A DNA stretch of 64,000 nucleotides from Pseudomonadota bacterium. Lineage in GTDB: Bacteria; Pseudomonadota; Alphaproteobacteria; Rhizobiales; Methylopilaceae. The position numbers were made by a program, and so were the translations under genes. The notes below the pieces were generated by a model, which made no database searches, was not told the DNA's origin, and saw only the letters and a program-made list of their open reading frames with translations. Positions 52,715-61,023 of the stretch are shown here, one piece after another. The DNA is taken from contig JAEZCD010000165.1 of assembly GCA_023430145.1 (NCBI GenBank), positions 1 through 64,000 on the forward strand, given 5' to 3'. The first letter of the stretch is position 1, and every line of letters starts with the position of its first letter.

Positions 52715-53530
52715 TCAATTGGCGAGCCCGCCGCCGCCGAAGGCGCGGACGAGGTAGCGTTGGCCGAGCACGAGCAGGATCAGTCCGGGCACCGCGATCA
52801 GGATCGCCGCACCCTGGATGACCGCCCAGTTGAAGTGGAGCTGCGTGACGAACAGGCTGACCGACACCGGCAGCGTATAGAGCTGGTCGTCGCGGATCAG
52901 CATCAAGGACAGCGTGTAGTCGTTCCAGGAGGCGGCGAAGGCGAAGATCAGCACCGCCGCCGCGGCCGGCGCCGCCATCGGGCAGACGACGCGCAGGAAC
53001 GTTTCCGTGCGGCTGGCGCCGTCGATCGCCGCCGCCTCCTCGTATTCGCGCGGCATCGCCTCGAAGGTCTGCCACATCAGCCACAGCGCGAACGGGAAGG
53101 TCAGCGTCAGGTGCGCGAGCGACAGGCCGAACAGCGAGTTGAGCAGCCCGAGCTGCCGGAACAGCGAGAAGAACGGGATGCCGAGCAGTATTTCCGGGAA
53201 CATGTAGGTGAACAGGATCACCTGCGCGACGATGCGCTTGCCGGGAATATCGTAGCGCGACAGCACATAGCCGCCGATCATGCTGCAGACGACGACGAGG
53301 ATGCTCGTCGTCGCGGCGACGATCAGGCTGTTCGCGGCGTTGCCGAGGAAGGTCGTCTGCGTGAGGAGGACGTGCAGGTTCTCGAGCGTGCCGCCATCGA
53401 CGAGCAGATGCGGCCGGTAGACCGAGGCCGCCGGCTCGATCGCCGACTTCAGCATCCAGTAGAAGGGGAACGCCGACCAGGCGACGAGCACCAGCACGAA
53501 CAGCTTGGGGATCGAGAACAGCCTAGCCAC
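52715..53530 (-). CDS. CUT1 sugar ABC permease (MalG-like), catabolic island
   Basis: 271 residues from GTG 53530, overlapping the upstream permease by 8 bases. MalG-like: FPFYWMLKSAIEPAASVYR, LSRYDIPGKRIVAQVILFTYMFPEILLGIPFF and EAA loop REYEEAAAIDGASRTETFLRVVCPMAAPAAAAV. Six helices. The operon includes a second permease and a binding protein but no ATPase. Confidence 0.94.
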   Translation of the reverse strand: MARLFSIPKLFVLVLVAWSAFPFYWMLKSAIEPAASVYRPHLLVDGGTLENLHVLLTQTTFLGNAANSLIVAATTSILVVVCSMIGGYVLSRYDIPGKRIVAQVILFTYMFPEILLGIPFFSLFRQLGLLNSLFGLSLAHLTLTFPFALWLMWQTFEAMPREYEEAAAIDGASRTETFLRVVCPMAAPAAAAVLIFAFAASWNDYTLSLMLIRDDQLYTLPVSVSLFVTQLHFNWAVIQGAAILIAVPGLILLVLGQRYLVRAFGGGGLAN

Positions 53531-54404
53531 GCACCACCTCGCGCTCCGGCTTGAAGACGCCGAGATAGGTGATGCCGAAGACGAGCAGGATGCCGAAGAT
53601 GACGGTGGACACCGCGCCGGCGGCGCCGAAATCGTTCTCCGAGAAGGCCTGGATGTAGGCGTAGACGGGCAGGGTGGTGGTCGCCCCGCGCGGCCCGCCG
53701 CCGGTCAAGAGCCAGATGACGTCGAAGCGGTTGAACATCCAGATGCTGCGCAACAGCACGAGGAGGAGGATCGCCGAGCGTAGCATGGGCAGCGTGACGA
53801 AGCGGAACTCCGTCCACCAATTGGCGCCGTCGATGCGCGCCGCCTCGTAGATCGTGACGGGCACGGTGGAGAGGTTGGCGAGGATGACGAGCACGACGAA
53901 GGGCGTGAACTGCCAGACGCTGGCGACGACCACGAGCGGCATCGCCCACAAGGGGCTGGTCGCGAAGCTGATCGGCTCGGCGACGATGCCGGCGCCGAGC
54001 AGCCCAGCATTGAGAATGCCGTAGAGACTGTCGGTGATCCACTTCCAGGCGAGCACGCCGGTGACGGCTGGGATCATGTAGGGCAGAAGCACGATGCTGC
54101 GGGCGATGGGACCGGCATGCTTGTGCAGCAGCACGGCGGCCGAGACGCCGATGACGATCTGCAGCGTCATCGTCGCCACGGCATAGACCGCTCCCCAGCC
54201 GAGCGCCGACCAGAAGCCGGGATCCTCGAGCACGAAGCGGAATTTCTCGAGGCCGACGAAGCTCGGCGTCGGATCGAAGGCGTTGCTGGTGGTGAAGCCG
54301 AGGCCGATGCCCCAGGCGATCGGGATGATCTTGACGGTGAGGAAGAGCAGGGCGACGAGCGCGAAGGCGACGAGGAGCGGGTCGAGGCGGAAACTCTGAC
54401 GCAT
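53523..54404 (-). CDS. CUT1 sugar ABC permease (MalF-like), catabolic island
   Basis: 293 residues, six helices. MalF/UgpA-like: FVGLEKFRFVLEDPGFWSALGWGAVYAVATMTLQIVIGVSAAVLL, EAA loop TIYEAARIDGANWWTEFRFVTLPMLRSAI and LTGGGPRGATTTLPVYAYIQAFSENDFGAAGAVSTVIF. It follows the binding-protein gene by 53 bases in the same leftward operon. Confidence 0.94.
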   Translation of the reverse strand: MRQSFRLDPLLVAFALVALLFLTVKIIPIAWGIGLGFTTSNAFDPTPSFVGLEKFRFVLEDPGFWSALGWGAVYAVATMTLQIVIGVSAAVLLHKHAGPIARSIVLLPYMIPAVTGVLAWKWITDSLYGILNAGLLGAGIVAEPISFATSPLWAMPLVVVASVWQFTPFVVLVILANLSTVPVTIYEAARIDGANWWTEFRFVTLPMLRSAILLLVLLRSIWMFNRFDVIWLLTGGGPRGATTTLPVYAYIQAFSENDFGAAGAVSTVIFGILLVFGITYLGVFKPEREVVRG

Positions 54405-54457
54405 GCATTCGTCTCCGCCTCGCCCGGGACCGCACCGCTGCGGCCAGAGCCCGTCCG

Positions 54458-55753
54458 TCAGCCGCGGCGGATGAGCTGCCGGGCGGCAGCGGCACCGTCG
54501 TCGATCGCCTCGTCGGGGGCGACGCCGCCGGCGACCACCGCCGAGATGATCTTGTTGTAGGTCGTGCTCGTATAGACGCGCACGCGCTGCCAGGCCGGCT
54601 TCTTGCCGTTGAAGTCATACACCGGGCTGTGGCCGTAGTCCCAGCTCGCCTCGATCGTCTTCAGGACGTCCGGGTTCGCCTTGACGAAGTCGTTGTCGCG
54701 CCAGCCGCCGCGGAACGTGTCGGAGCTCGCCGGCAGCACGTGCATCGCCGTCGACCACAGGAACTGCTCGTTGCGCTTCTGGTCGGCGAGGAAGCGGACG
54801 AGCTGTTTGGCGAGATCCTTGTTCCGCGATTTCTGGAAGGTCATGTAGCCCTGCGCCGCGAGCCGATTGCCCGGTCCCTTGTGATAGGCGAGGGGGGTCG
54901 TGCCCGTGACGTTGCCGACCGGGGGATTGTTCTGCTTGGCGATCGCCAGCAGCCGCGCGCCGATGAAGTCGGCCATGGCGACACGTCCGGAGGTGTAGGC
55001 GTCGATGACGGCGCCCCACTGGATGTTGGAGCCGTTCGGCGAGGTTGCCGAGAGCCGCTTCAGGAAAGCCAGCGTCTCGGCAAACGCCTTCTTGTTATCG
55101 CCCTGGTCGAAAACGACGTTGCCCTCGTCGTCGATGAACTGCACGCCGTTGGAGAAGGCGTAGGCGAACATCTGGCCGACGGGATAGTCGAAGTTCTCGG
55201 CCGAGGAGAGGACGTAGCCGTATTGGCCGTTGCCGGTCATCTTCTCGGCGGCGGCGGCGAACTCGTCCCAGGTCTTGGCCGGCTGCTGGCCGGCCTTCTC
55301 GAACAGATCCTTGCGGTAGAAGGTGTAGGTGAACTTGATGCCGACCGGGACGTAATAGTCCTGGCCGTCGACCCGGGCGCGGTACTTGCCCGGCAGGCCG
55401 GCGATGCCGTCGACGATGTCGGTGACCGGCTCCAGCACCTTGTTGCGGCTGTAGAGCAGCGCGTCCTCGAGGTCGAGCATGACGACGTCGGGCGCGATAC
55501 CGGACTGCAGCATCGAGGCGACCTGCGTGCGCAGCGCCTCGCCCGAGGAGAAGCTCGGATTGACCTTGACGCCGGGATGGGCGGCCTCGAAGGCGGCCGC
55601 CTGCTCGCGCAGCACGGCCTGCGTCGCCGGCAACGACTCGTAGGTCATCAGCGTCAGCGTCGTCGGCGCCTGGGCGATGGCCGGTGCGGCGAGCCCGGCG
55701 CCGACCGCGCCCGTAGCGACGCCGTACTTCAGGACGTCACGCCTCGTGATCAT
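54458..55753 (-). CDS. Extracellular solute-binding protein with Tat signal, catabolic island
   Basis: 431 residues. A twin-arginine-type signal MITRRDVLKYGVATGAVGAGLAAPAIA is followed by a family 1 binding protein: LTLMTYESLPATQAVLREQAAAFEAAHPGVKVNPSFSSGEALRTQVASMLQSGIAPDVVMLDLEDALLYSRNKVLEPVTD, then YYVPVGIKFTYTFYRKDLFEKAGQQPAKTWDEFAAAAEKM and RVAMADFIGARLLAIA. It starts the importer part of the leftward cluster, just downstream of two LacI-type operators, one on its promoter. Ligand unknown; the associated degradative genes point to something other than a simple hexose. Confidence 0.93.
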   Translation of the reverse strand: MITRRDVLKYGVATGAVGAGLAAPAIAQAPTTLTLMTYESLPATQAVLREQAAAFEAAHPGVKVNPSFSSGEALRTQVASMLQSGIAPDVVMLDLEDALLYSRNKVLEPVTDIVDGIAGLPGKYRARVDGQDYYVPVGIKFTYTFYRKDLFEKAGQQPAKTWDEFAAAAEKMTGNGQYGYVLSSAENFDYPVGQMFAYAFSNGVQFIDDEGNVVFDQGDNKKAFAETLAFLKRLSATSPNGSNIQWGAVIDAYTSGRVAMADFIGARLLAIAKQNNPPVGNVTGTTPLAYHKGPGNRLAAQGYMTFQKSRNKDLAKQLVRFLADQKRNEQFLWSTAMHVLPASSDTFRGGWRDNDFVKANPDVLKTIEASWDYGHSPVYDFNGKKPAWQRVRVYTSTTYNKIISAVVAGGVAPDEAIDDGAAAARQLIRRG

Positions 55754-55794
55754 GCATCCTCCCCTTTGGTGCGGCGAGTTCGGCTCGCCTGTGA

Positions 55795-55833
55795 TGTATA
55801 CGGTTACATTAAGGCTCCGGCGGCAGGTGTCAA
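55795..55833 (-). promoter_or_regulatory. Promoter with LacI-type operator upstream of the binding-protein gene
   Basis: On the minus strand, -35 TTGACA (55833-55828) is followed after 16 bases by TAATGT as a possible -10. The palindrome TGTATACGGTTACA (55795-55808) overlaps its downstream edge. The motif matches the perfect palindrome at 55888 and the site at 59019. Confidence 0.6.
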
Positions 55834-55887
55834 CGGCACCTGCTCAGCTTCGGCAGGGTCAAGCCCGTCGGCCCTCGGCGAGAGCGA

Positions 55888-55901
55888 TGTAACGCGTTAC
55901 A
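55888..55901. promoter_or_regulatory. Perfect LacI-type operator overlapping the LacI stop codon
   Basis: TGTAACGCGTTACA is a perfect 14-bp palindrome with the central CG usual for LacI-family sites. It overlaps the TAA stop of the LacI gene and lies 93 bp (centre to centre) from the promoter site at 55795-55808, which would suit repression by DNA looping. Confidence 0.75.
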
Positions 55902-56994
55902 GCGCCGTCCGGTCGGCGGGCGCGGGGCCCGACGAGGCGCGCACGACGATCTCGGCCTCGCACTCGTAGACCGTGTCGTCCGGCAGGCCTTCGATCCGCG
56001 CCACGAGGCACGCGGCGGCGCGGCGGCCGATCTCGGCGCTCGGTCCGCGGACCGTGGTGATCGGGATCGGCAGCTCGCGCATGATCTCGATGTCGTCGTA
56101 GCCGACGATCGACATTCGTCCCGGCACCGCGATGCCCATCGCCTGGCTCTCGAGCATGGCGCCGACGGCGAGGTGGGCATTGCCGCAGATCACCGCCGTC
56201 GGCCAGGGCTGGTGCGCGAGCATGCGGCGAAACAGCTCGCGGCCCTCGCGGATTGTCCAGCGCCCCTCCATGAGGTGCGCCGGGTGGATCGCCAGCGATC
56301 GCTCCGCGAGCGCGTCGCGGACGCCTTCCAGACGCGCCTTGGCGCGATCATTGTTGTGCGTCGACTGGGCGATGACGCCGAACCTCCTGTGGCCGAGCTC
56401 GATCAGGTAGCGCGTCATGCGCAGGAGCGCGTCGTGATTGTCCGGGCCGATGCAGGTGCCGTGCGTGGCGGCGCTGTAGACGAAGGTGTTGACGAACGGC
56501 ACCCGCCGCTTCTCGAGGAAGGGCACGAGGTCGGCGTGGTGGTTCTCGCCGACGAGGGCGACCGCGTCGACGCCCTGCTCGACGAATTTCCGCACCTGGT
56601 CGAATTCCTGCTCGGGCCGATATTCCGAGCAGGCGAGCAGCAGGGTATAGCCGCGCCGCGCGAGCTCGTGCTGCATGGCGTCGCTCGCGCGCGCGAAATC
56701 GCCCTGGGACAATGCCGGGAAGACCGCCCCGACCGAGCGCGAGCGCCGCGTCGCCAGCGCGCGGGCGGCCCCGCTCGGCACCCAGCCCAGATGCGCCGCC
56801 ACCGAGGCGACGCGCGTGCGCAGCTCCTCGGAGACGAGCTCGGGATTGTTGATCGCCCGCGAGACGGTGGCGGTCGACACGCCGGCGACCTCGGCCACGT
56901 CGCGCAGGCCGACGCCCTCCCTGGCGCGCGCGCGGCGGACCGGGCCGGTGGCGCCTGGGGGCTCGGCGGGACTGCCCGATCGCGGCTTGGCCAT
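55897..56994 (-). CDS. LacI-family transcriptional regulator of the catabolic island
   Basis: 365 residues with about 25 extra basic residues before the helix-turn-helix VGLRDVAEVAGVSTATVSRAINNPELVSEELRTRVASVAAHLGWVPSGAARALATRRSRSVGAVFP. The sensor domain follows: YTLLLACSEYRPEQEFDQVRKFVEQGVDAVALVGENHH, NHDALLRMTRYLIELGHRRFGVIAQ, TAVICGNAHLAVGAMLESQAMGIAVPGRMSIVGYDDIEIMRELPIPITTVR. GntR-class LacI proteins act on sugar acids, but the ligand here is open. Three TGTAA-type palindromes in the island, two flanking its 3-prime end, are the likely targets. Confidence 0.94.
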   Translation of the reverse strand: MAKPRSGSPAEPPGATGPVRRARAREGVGLRDVAEVAGVSTATVSRAINNPELVSEELRTRVASVAAHLGWVPSGAARALATRRSRSVGAVFPALSQGDFARASDAMQHELARRGYTLLLACSEYRPEQEFDQVRKFVEQGVDAVALVGENHHADLVPFLEKRRVPFVNTFVYSAATHGTCIGPDNHDALLRMTRYLIELGHRRFGVIAQSTHNNDRAKARLEGVRDALAERSLAIHPAHLMEGRWTIREGRELFRRMLAHQPWPTAVICGNAHLAVGAMLESQAMGIAVPGRMSIVGYDDIEIMRELPIPITTVRGPSAEIGRRAAACLVARIEGLPDDTVYECEAEIVVRASSGPAPADRTAL

Positions 56995-57012
56995 TCCCTC
57001 CTCGATCTCCGC

Positions 57013-57702
57013 TCAGCCCGCGTCCAACTCGGCGCGGCCGAGCCCGAATTGCAAACGATAGATGCCGCGGAGCGGATCAGGGCGCGCGCCGGCCTCGAGC
57101 AGCCGAGCCGTCGCCGCGGCGTCCGAAGCGCTCGCCTTCAGGGAGTCGGCGTCGACGGCCTCGATCAGCAGCACCCAGTCCTCGGCCGTATCCGGCTCGC
57201 CGCGCAGCGCCTTCTCGGCCGAGGCCTGGCCGGATCCGGCCCGGGTGCCTTCGAGGACATGAACGGCGACGATGCCGGGGCTCGGAAGGACCGTCGCCGC
57301 GAGCTTCGCGAGCGAGGTCCCGAACCCTTCTTGTCCGCCCGCCGGTCCGAGGCGAACCGTCTCGACGAAGCCGCCTTCGCCGCGGCCGAGACTCGCCACT
57401 ACCGAGCAGATCGTGCGGCTCGTGCGCCGGAAATGCGCGACGACGCGGCGCGTCCAGGGTGTCGGATCGTCGAGCCGCGCGAGATAGACGGGATCGCTGA
57501 AGGCGCCGACCTCGTTCGCCTCGTAGAAATTGAAGAAGCGCGGCTCCCCATCCACGGCGACATAGCGGCGCCCACGCAAGAATCCCGGCATGCCGAGCCG
57601 CTCGGGGATGTGCTCGCGCACATGCCATTCGACGAAGTCGGCCTCGGCCTCGGCGTCGACGTCGTGCCAGAAGGTGAGGGCTCCGGAGCCGAGCAGGGGC
57701 AT
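57013..57702 (-). CDS. EthD/DUF4286-like dimeric alpha-beta barrel protein
   Basis: About 229 residues from ATG 57702, with GGGAG after the SDR stop. The N-terminal half (FWHDVDAEAEADFVEWHVREHIPERLGMPGFLRGRRYVAVDGEPRFFNFYEANEVGAFSDPVYLARLDDPTPWTRRVVAHFR) has the W/H..EH...PGF..GRRY pattern of EthD/DUF4286 barrels. The second half looks like a repeat of the same fold with less conservation. Such proteins bind or rearrange unstable catabolic intermediates in several aromatic and ether pathways; no activity is established here. It is co-transcribed with the MaoC and SDR genes. Confidence 0.7.
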   Translation of the reverse strand: MPLLGSGALTFWHDVDAEAEADFVEWHVREHIPERLGMPGFLRGRRYVAVDGEPRFFNFYEANEVGAFSDPVYLARLDDPTPWTRRVVAHFRRTSRTICSVVASLGRGEGGFVETVRLGPAGGQEGFGTSLAKLAATVLPSPGIVAVHVLEGTRAGSGQASAEKALRGEPDTAEDWVLLIEAVDADSLKASASDAAATARLLEAGARPDPLRGIYRLQFGLGRAELDAG

Positions 57703-57715
57703 TCTCGGGGCTCCC

Positions 57716-58456
57716 TTACACCCGGTGAAGCTGCAGGCCGCCGGCGACATCGACGGCGATGCCGGTGGCGTAGGGAATGTCGCCGCGGGCGAGGGTGGCC
57801 ACGGCGGCCCCCACATCCGCCGGCTCGCCCCAGCGGCCGGCCGGCACGCCGCCGGCGGCGATCAGGCCGTCGTACCGCTCCGCCGCCGGCGCCGTCATGG
57901 CGGTGCGGGTCATGCCCGGCCGGATCTCGAACACGGCGATGCCGAGCGGTGCGAGGCGCGCGGCGAAGACCTTGCTCATCATGGCGAGCGCCGCCTTGCT
58001 CATGCAGTAGTCGGCGCGGTTCTCGCCGACGATCTCCGCATTCACCGAGCTGATGGTGACGATGCTGCGGAAGGCTCGCGCCGTCCGTGCCGCCATGCGT
58101 CGGGCGACCGCCTGCGTGAGGAAGAAGGTGCCGCGCAGGTTGACGGCCATGACGTGGTCGAAGCTGTCCGGCAAGAGGTCGAGGACATCGCCGCGGACAT
58201 GCGAGGTGATGCCGGCATTGTTGACGAGACAGGTGATCGGCCCGAGCTCCGCCTCGACCGCATCGACGAGCGCGTCGTGGCGGTCGATCGCCGCGACGTC
58301 GAGCGGAAAGAACCGGTGCCGCCCGTCCTCGCCGGGCGCGAGGCCGGCGTCGGCGACGACGAAGCCGCTGTCGGCGAGGGCGTCGGCGATCGCCCGGCCG
58401 ATGCCCCTCCCGGCGCCGGTGACGAGGGCCGTGCCACGCTGTGCCGCGGCCGTCAT
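57716..58456 (-). CDS. SDR-family oxidoreductase of the catabolic island
   Basis: 246 residues from ATG 58456, overlapping the MaoC stop as ATGA. Cofactor motif TGAGRGIG, NNAG motif LVNNAGITSH, catalytic serine in TISSVNAEI and YCMSK (Tyr and Lys four apart). C-terminus ATGIAVDVAGGLQLHRV. The resemblance is to FabG-like 3-ketoacyl or sugar dehydrogenases. Next to a MaoC hydratase it may oxidise a 3-hydroxyacyl-type intermediate. An R-G-T-A-L-V start makes the family assignment firm, the substrate not. Confidence 0.91.
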   Translation of the reverse strand: MTAAAQRGTALVTGAGRGIGRAIADALADSGFVVADAGLAPGEDGRHRFFPLDVAAIDRHDALVDAVEAELGPITCLVNNAGITSHVRGDVLDLLPDSFDHVMAVNLRGTFFLTQAVARRMAARTARAFRSIVTISSVNAEIVGENRADYCMSKAALAMMSKVFAARLAPLGIAVFEIRPGMTRTAMTAPAAERYDGLIAAGGVPAGRWGEPADVGAAVATLARGDIPYATGIAVDVAGGLQLHRV

Positions 58457-58947
58457 GCGGGACCTGCGGAGGACAGCTTCTTCGCCCAGCGCATGATGTG
58501 CTCGGCGACGGCGACGAGTTCGCCGCGCTGGTTCACCGCCTCCACCTTGGCCATGCTGCGGCCGCGCTCCTTGTCGACGCTCGCCACCGTGTAGGTCACC
58601 GTGACGGTGTCGCCGAGCATGACCGGCTTCAGGAAGCGGACCCGGTCGTAGCCGGCCGAGACCGGGAAGTCGGTCAGCCCCTCGACATGGATCACGTGCG
58701 CGATACTGAGCGTCGAGGCGGTCGACATGTAACCGACGATCAACGCGCCGTGAGCGATGCGGCCGCCGATCGTCGAGCGCTCGCGCATGTACTGCTCGTT
58801 GATGTGCGTGTCGGAAAAGTCGCCCGTGATGCCGGCGAACAGGACGACGTCGGTCTCGCCCACCGTCTTGGCGAATTTGTAGCTTTGGCCGACGGCGACG
58901 AGATCGAGGCCGGATTGCGGGGTCGCCGCCGTCTGCGGGGCGTTCAT
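58453..58947 (-). CDS. MaoC-family hydratase
   Basis: 164 residues, single hot-dog fold. The hydratase 2 motif is seen as DVVLFAGITGDFSDTHINEQYMRERSTIGGRIAHGALIVGYMSTAST, with Asp and His of the (R)-specific enoyl-CoA hydratase site. It also has FPVSAGYDRVRFLKPVMLGDTVTVTYTV. It adds water to an enoyl-CoA or is a thioesterase-like relative. It is the first gene of the leftward cluster and divergent from the CoA-transferase. The operator at 59019-59032 lies in the shared region. Confidence 0.92.
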   Translation of the reverse strand: MNAPQTAATPQSGLDLVAVGQSYKFAKTVGETDVVLFAGITGDFSDTHINEQYMRERSTIGGRIAHGALIVGYMSTASTLSIAHVIHVEGLTDFPVSAGYDRVRFLKPVMLGDTVTVTYTVASVDKERGRSMAKVEAVNQRGELVAVAEHIMRWAKKLSSAGPA

Positions 58948-58992
58948 CGGCTTGTGCTCCTCGGCGATCGATACTTGCTAGCTTGAGGCGCG

Positions 58993-59022
58993 TTGACAAC
59001 ATCGCTTCGGCTTGCATATGTA
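58993..59022 (+). promoter_or_regulatory. Sigma-70-type promoter for the CoA-transferase gene
   Basis: -35 TTGACA (58993-58998), 18-base spacer, -10 TATGTA (59017-59022). The operator TGTAAACGGTTACA begins inside the -10 box, so a bound LacI-type repressor would block it. Confidence 0.65.
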
Positions 59023-59032
59023 AACGGTTACA
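59019..59032. promoter_or_regulatory. LacI-type operator between MaoC and CoA-transferase genes
   Basis: TGTAAACGGTTACA, a near-perfect 14-bp palindrome, differs by few bases from the sites at 55795 and 55888. It lies in the divergent promoter region and so could control both directions. Confidence 0.72.
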
Positions 59033-59094
59033 GCGATACCTCCGGCGGCGTCAAGCGGGCCGCCGGGAAAGCCCAGCGAGGACCGGAAGCGAGC

Positions 59095-60666
59095 ATGCGC
59101 GTGATCGGCGCGGAAGAGGCGGCGTGCCTCATTGGGGACGGGCAGAGCGTCGTCGTCAGCGGCTCCGGCGGCGGGCACGCGATCCCGGAGGCCGTGCTGG
59201 AGAGGCTCGAGGCGCGCTTCCTCGCCGACGGCGCGCCGCGCGACCTCACGCTGATCCACGTCGTCGGCCTCGGCGATCGGGCCGGCAAGGGCGCCGCCCG
59301 GTTCGCGCATGCCGGCATGATCCGCCGCAGCATCACGAGCGCGCTCGTCGACGCGCCGCCGCTGATGGAGATGGCGCTCGCCGACGAGATCGAATCCTAC
59401 ACCCTGCCGCAGGGCGTTCTCTCGCAGATGATGCGCGAGCTGGCCGCCGGCCGGCCCGGTCTCATTACGCGCACCGGTCTGCACACGCTGGTCGATCCGC
59501 GGCAGCTCGGCGGCAGGCAGAGCCCGCGGACGAGCGAGCCGCTCGTGGAGCTGATGGAGATCGACGGCCGTGAGTATCTCCGCTACCGGCCGTTCCCGAT
59601 CGACGTCGCCATCCTGCGCGGCACGACGGCGGACGAGGACGGAAATGTCAGCATGGAGCAGGAGGCGATCCCGGGCGAGATGATCTCGACCGCGCAGGCC
59701 GCGCGGCGCAATGGCGGCATCGTCATCGTGCAGGTGAAGCGCCTGGCCAGCCGCGGCACGCTCTCGCCGCGCGCGGTCAAGATCCCGAGCATCCTCGTCG
59801 ACTACGTGGTCGTCGATCCGGCGCAGCGGCAGACCTACGTCACCGACTACGACCCGAGCTACGCCGGCGAGCTGCGCGTGCCGCTCGACCGCGTCAAGCC
59901 GCTGCCGTTCGACCATCGCAAGGTCATCGCCCGGCGGGCGGCGATGGAGCTGCGCCCGGGCGCGATCTGCAATCTCGGCGCCGGCATCTCGACCGGTATT
60001 TCCGCCGTCGCCGCGGAGGAGAGGGTGCTCGACGCGATCACGCTCACCAACGAGCAGGGATTCGTGGGCGGCGCGCCGCTCACCGGCCGGGATTCCGGCG
60101 CGGCGCAGAACTACGAGGCGATGATCGACCAGCCCTACCAGTTCGACTTCTACGACGGCGGCGGCCTCGACATCGCCTTCCTCTCCTTCGCCGAGGCCGA
60201 CCCGCAGGGAAGCGTCAACATCAGCCGCTTCGAGGGCAAGATCGTCGGCATCGGCGGCTTCGTGAACATCAGCCAGAACGCCAAGAAGGTCGTGTTCAGC
60301 GGTACCTTCACGGCCGGCGGCCTCGAGGTCGCCTGCGAGGACGGACGGCTCCGCATCGTACGGGAGGGGAGGCACCGCAAGTTCGTCGAGCGGATCGAGC
60401 AGGTCTGCTACAGCGCGCCCTTCGCGCAGTCCGAGGGCCGGCAGGCGCTGTTCGTCACCGAGCGCGCCGTGTTCGAGGCGACGGCGGACGGGCTGCTGAT
60501 CATCGAGCTCGCGCCCGGCGTCGATCTCGAGCGCGACGTGCTGGCCCACATGGCCTTCACGCCCCGCATCGCCGACCCGTTGCCGCGGATGGACGAGCGC
60601 CTCTTTCGGCCCGCTCCCATGGGGCTCGCCCGGATGCTTCGGCCGGACGGCGAACAGGCGGGCTAA
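59095..60666 (+). CDS. Acyl-CoA:acetate/3-ketoacid CoA-transferase (YdiF-like)
   Basis: About 523 residues from ATG 59095, the length of fused alpha-beta class I CoA-transferases such as YdiF. The alpha part has the SGSGGGHAIPEAVLERLEARF loop. The beta part has CNLGAGISTGISAVAAEERVLDAITLTNEQGFVGGAP, in which the Glu of NEQG is the expected catalytic residue that forms the glutamyl-CoA thioester. It moves CoA from a donor such as acetyl-CoA to a carboxylic acid. It faces the MaoC-SDR genes across a LacI-type operator and probably activates the acid produced by this pathway. Confidence 0.93.
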   Translation: MRVIGAEEAACLIGDGQSVVVSGSGGGHAIPEAVLERLEARFLADGAPRDLTLIHVVGLGDRAGKGAARFAHAGMIRRSITSALVDAPPLMEMALADEIESYTLPQGVLSQMMRELAAGRPGLITRTGLHTLVDPRQLGGRQSPRTSEPLVELMEIDGREYLRYRPFPIDVAILRGTTADEDGNVSMEQEAIPGEMISTAQAARRNGGIVIVQVKRLASRGTLSPRAVKIPSILVDYVVVDPAQRQTYVTDYDPSYAGELRVPLDRVKPLPFDHRKVIARRAAMELRPGAICNLGAGISTGISAVAAEERVLDAITLTNEQGFVGGAPLTGRDSGAAQNYEAMIDQPYQFDFYDGGGLDIAFLSFAEADPQGSVNISRFEGKIVGIGGFVNISQNAKKVVFSGTFTAGGLEVACEDGRLRIVREGRHRKFVERIEQVCYSAPFAQSEGRQALFVTERAVFEATADGLLIIELAPGVDLERDVLAHMAFTPRIADPLPRMDERLFRPAPMGLARMLRPDGEQAG

Positions 60667-61023
60667 TGCGGCCGAGGACGGCGAGAACGGGGCGGGCCGC
60701 CTCACCAGCGTCCCGTGCGTAGTCGCGGGCGTGCAGGTCCCTCACGCCTCGTCTCGGACTCGTCGTGCTCGCCCGTTATTTCGATCTCGGTTCCGGGTTT
60801 GTCGCTCGAGTAGCGGAATGCGCGGCCGATCGTCGACCGGAGATGCCCGGCTGGTTCGCGTCGCCATCGCACGTTGACCGATAGGGTCGCGCGCCCTTGG
60901 GCTGTGCCCGGACTTCCATCCAACTAATTTATGGAACGTCGAAAATTCCCGATTGGACGGTTGTCGGTCACGCCCATAGCGTCGCGTCCATTGGAACGAA
61001 GCCTGGAGCCGACGCGCCGGACA
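60667..61023. other. Gap between CoA-transferase and MetE-like genes
   Basis: About 357 bases if the MetE-like gene starts at 61024; the frame is open back to 60931. A 6-bp inverted repeat TTCCAT/ATGGAA (60914-60919, 60931-60936) surrounds an AT-rich spacer and may mark a promoter or operator. No other gene is visible. Confidence 0.35.

Noticed and set aside
60931..61023. Upstream ATG at 60931 as start of the MetE-like protein
   Set aside because: The extra 31 residues are arginine-rich, lack a ribosome site upstream and lie before the family-like VHLVGEFPL start; kept only as an alternative.
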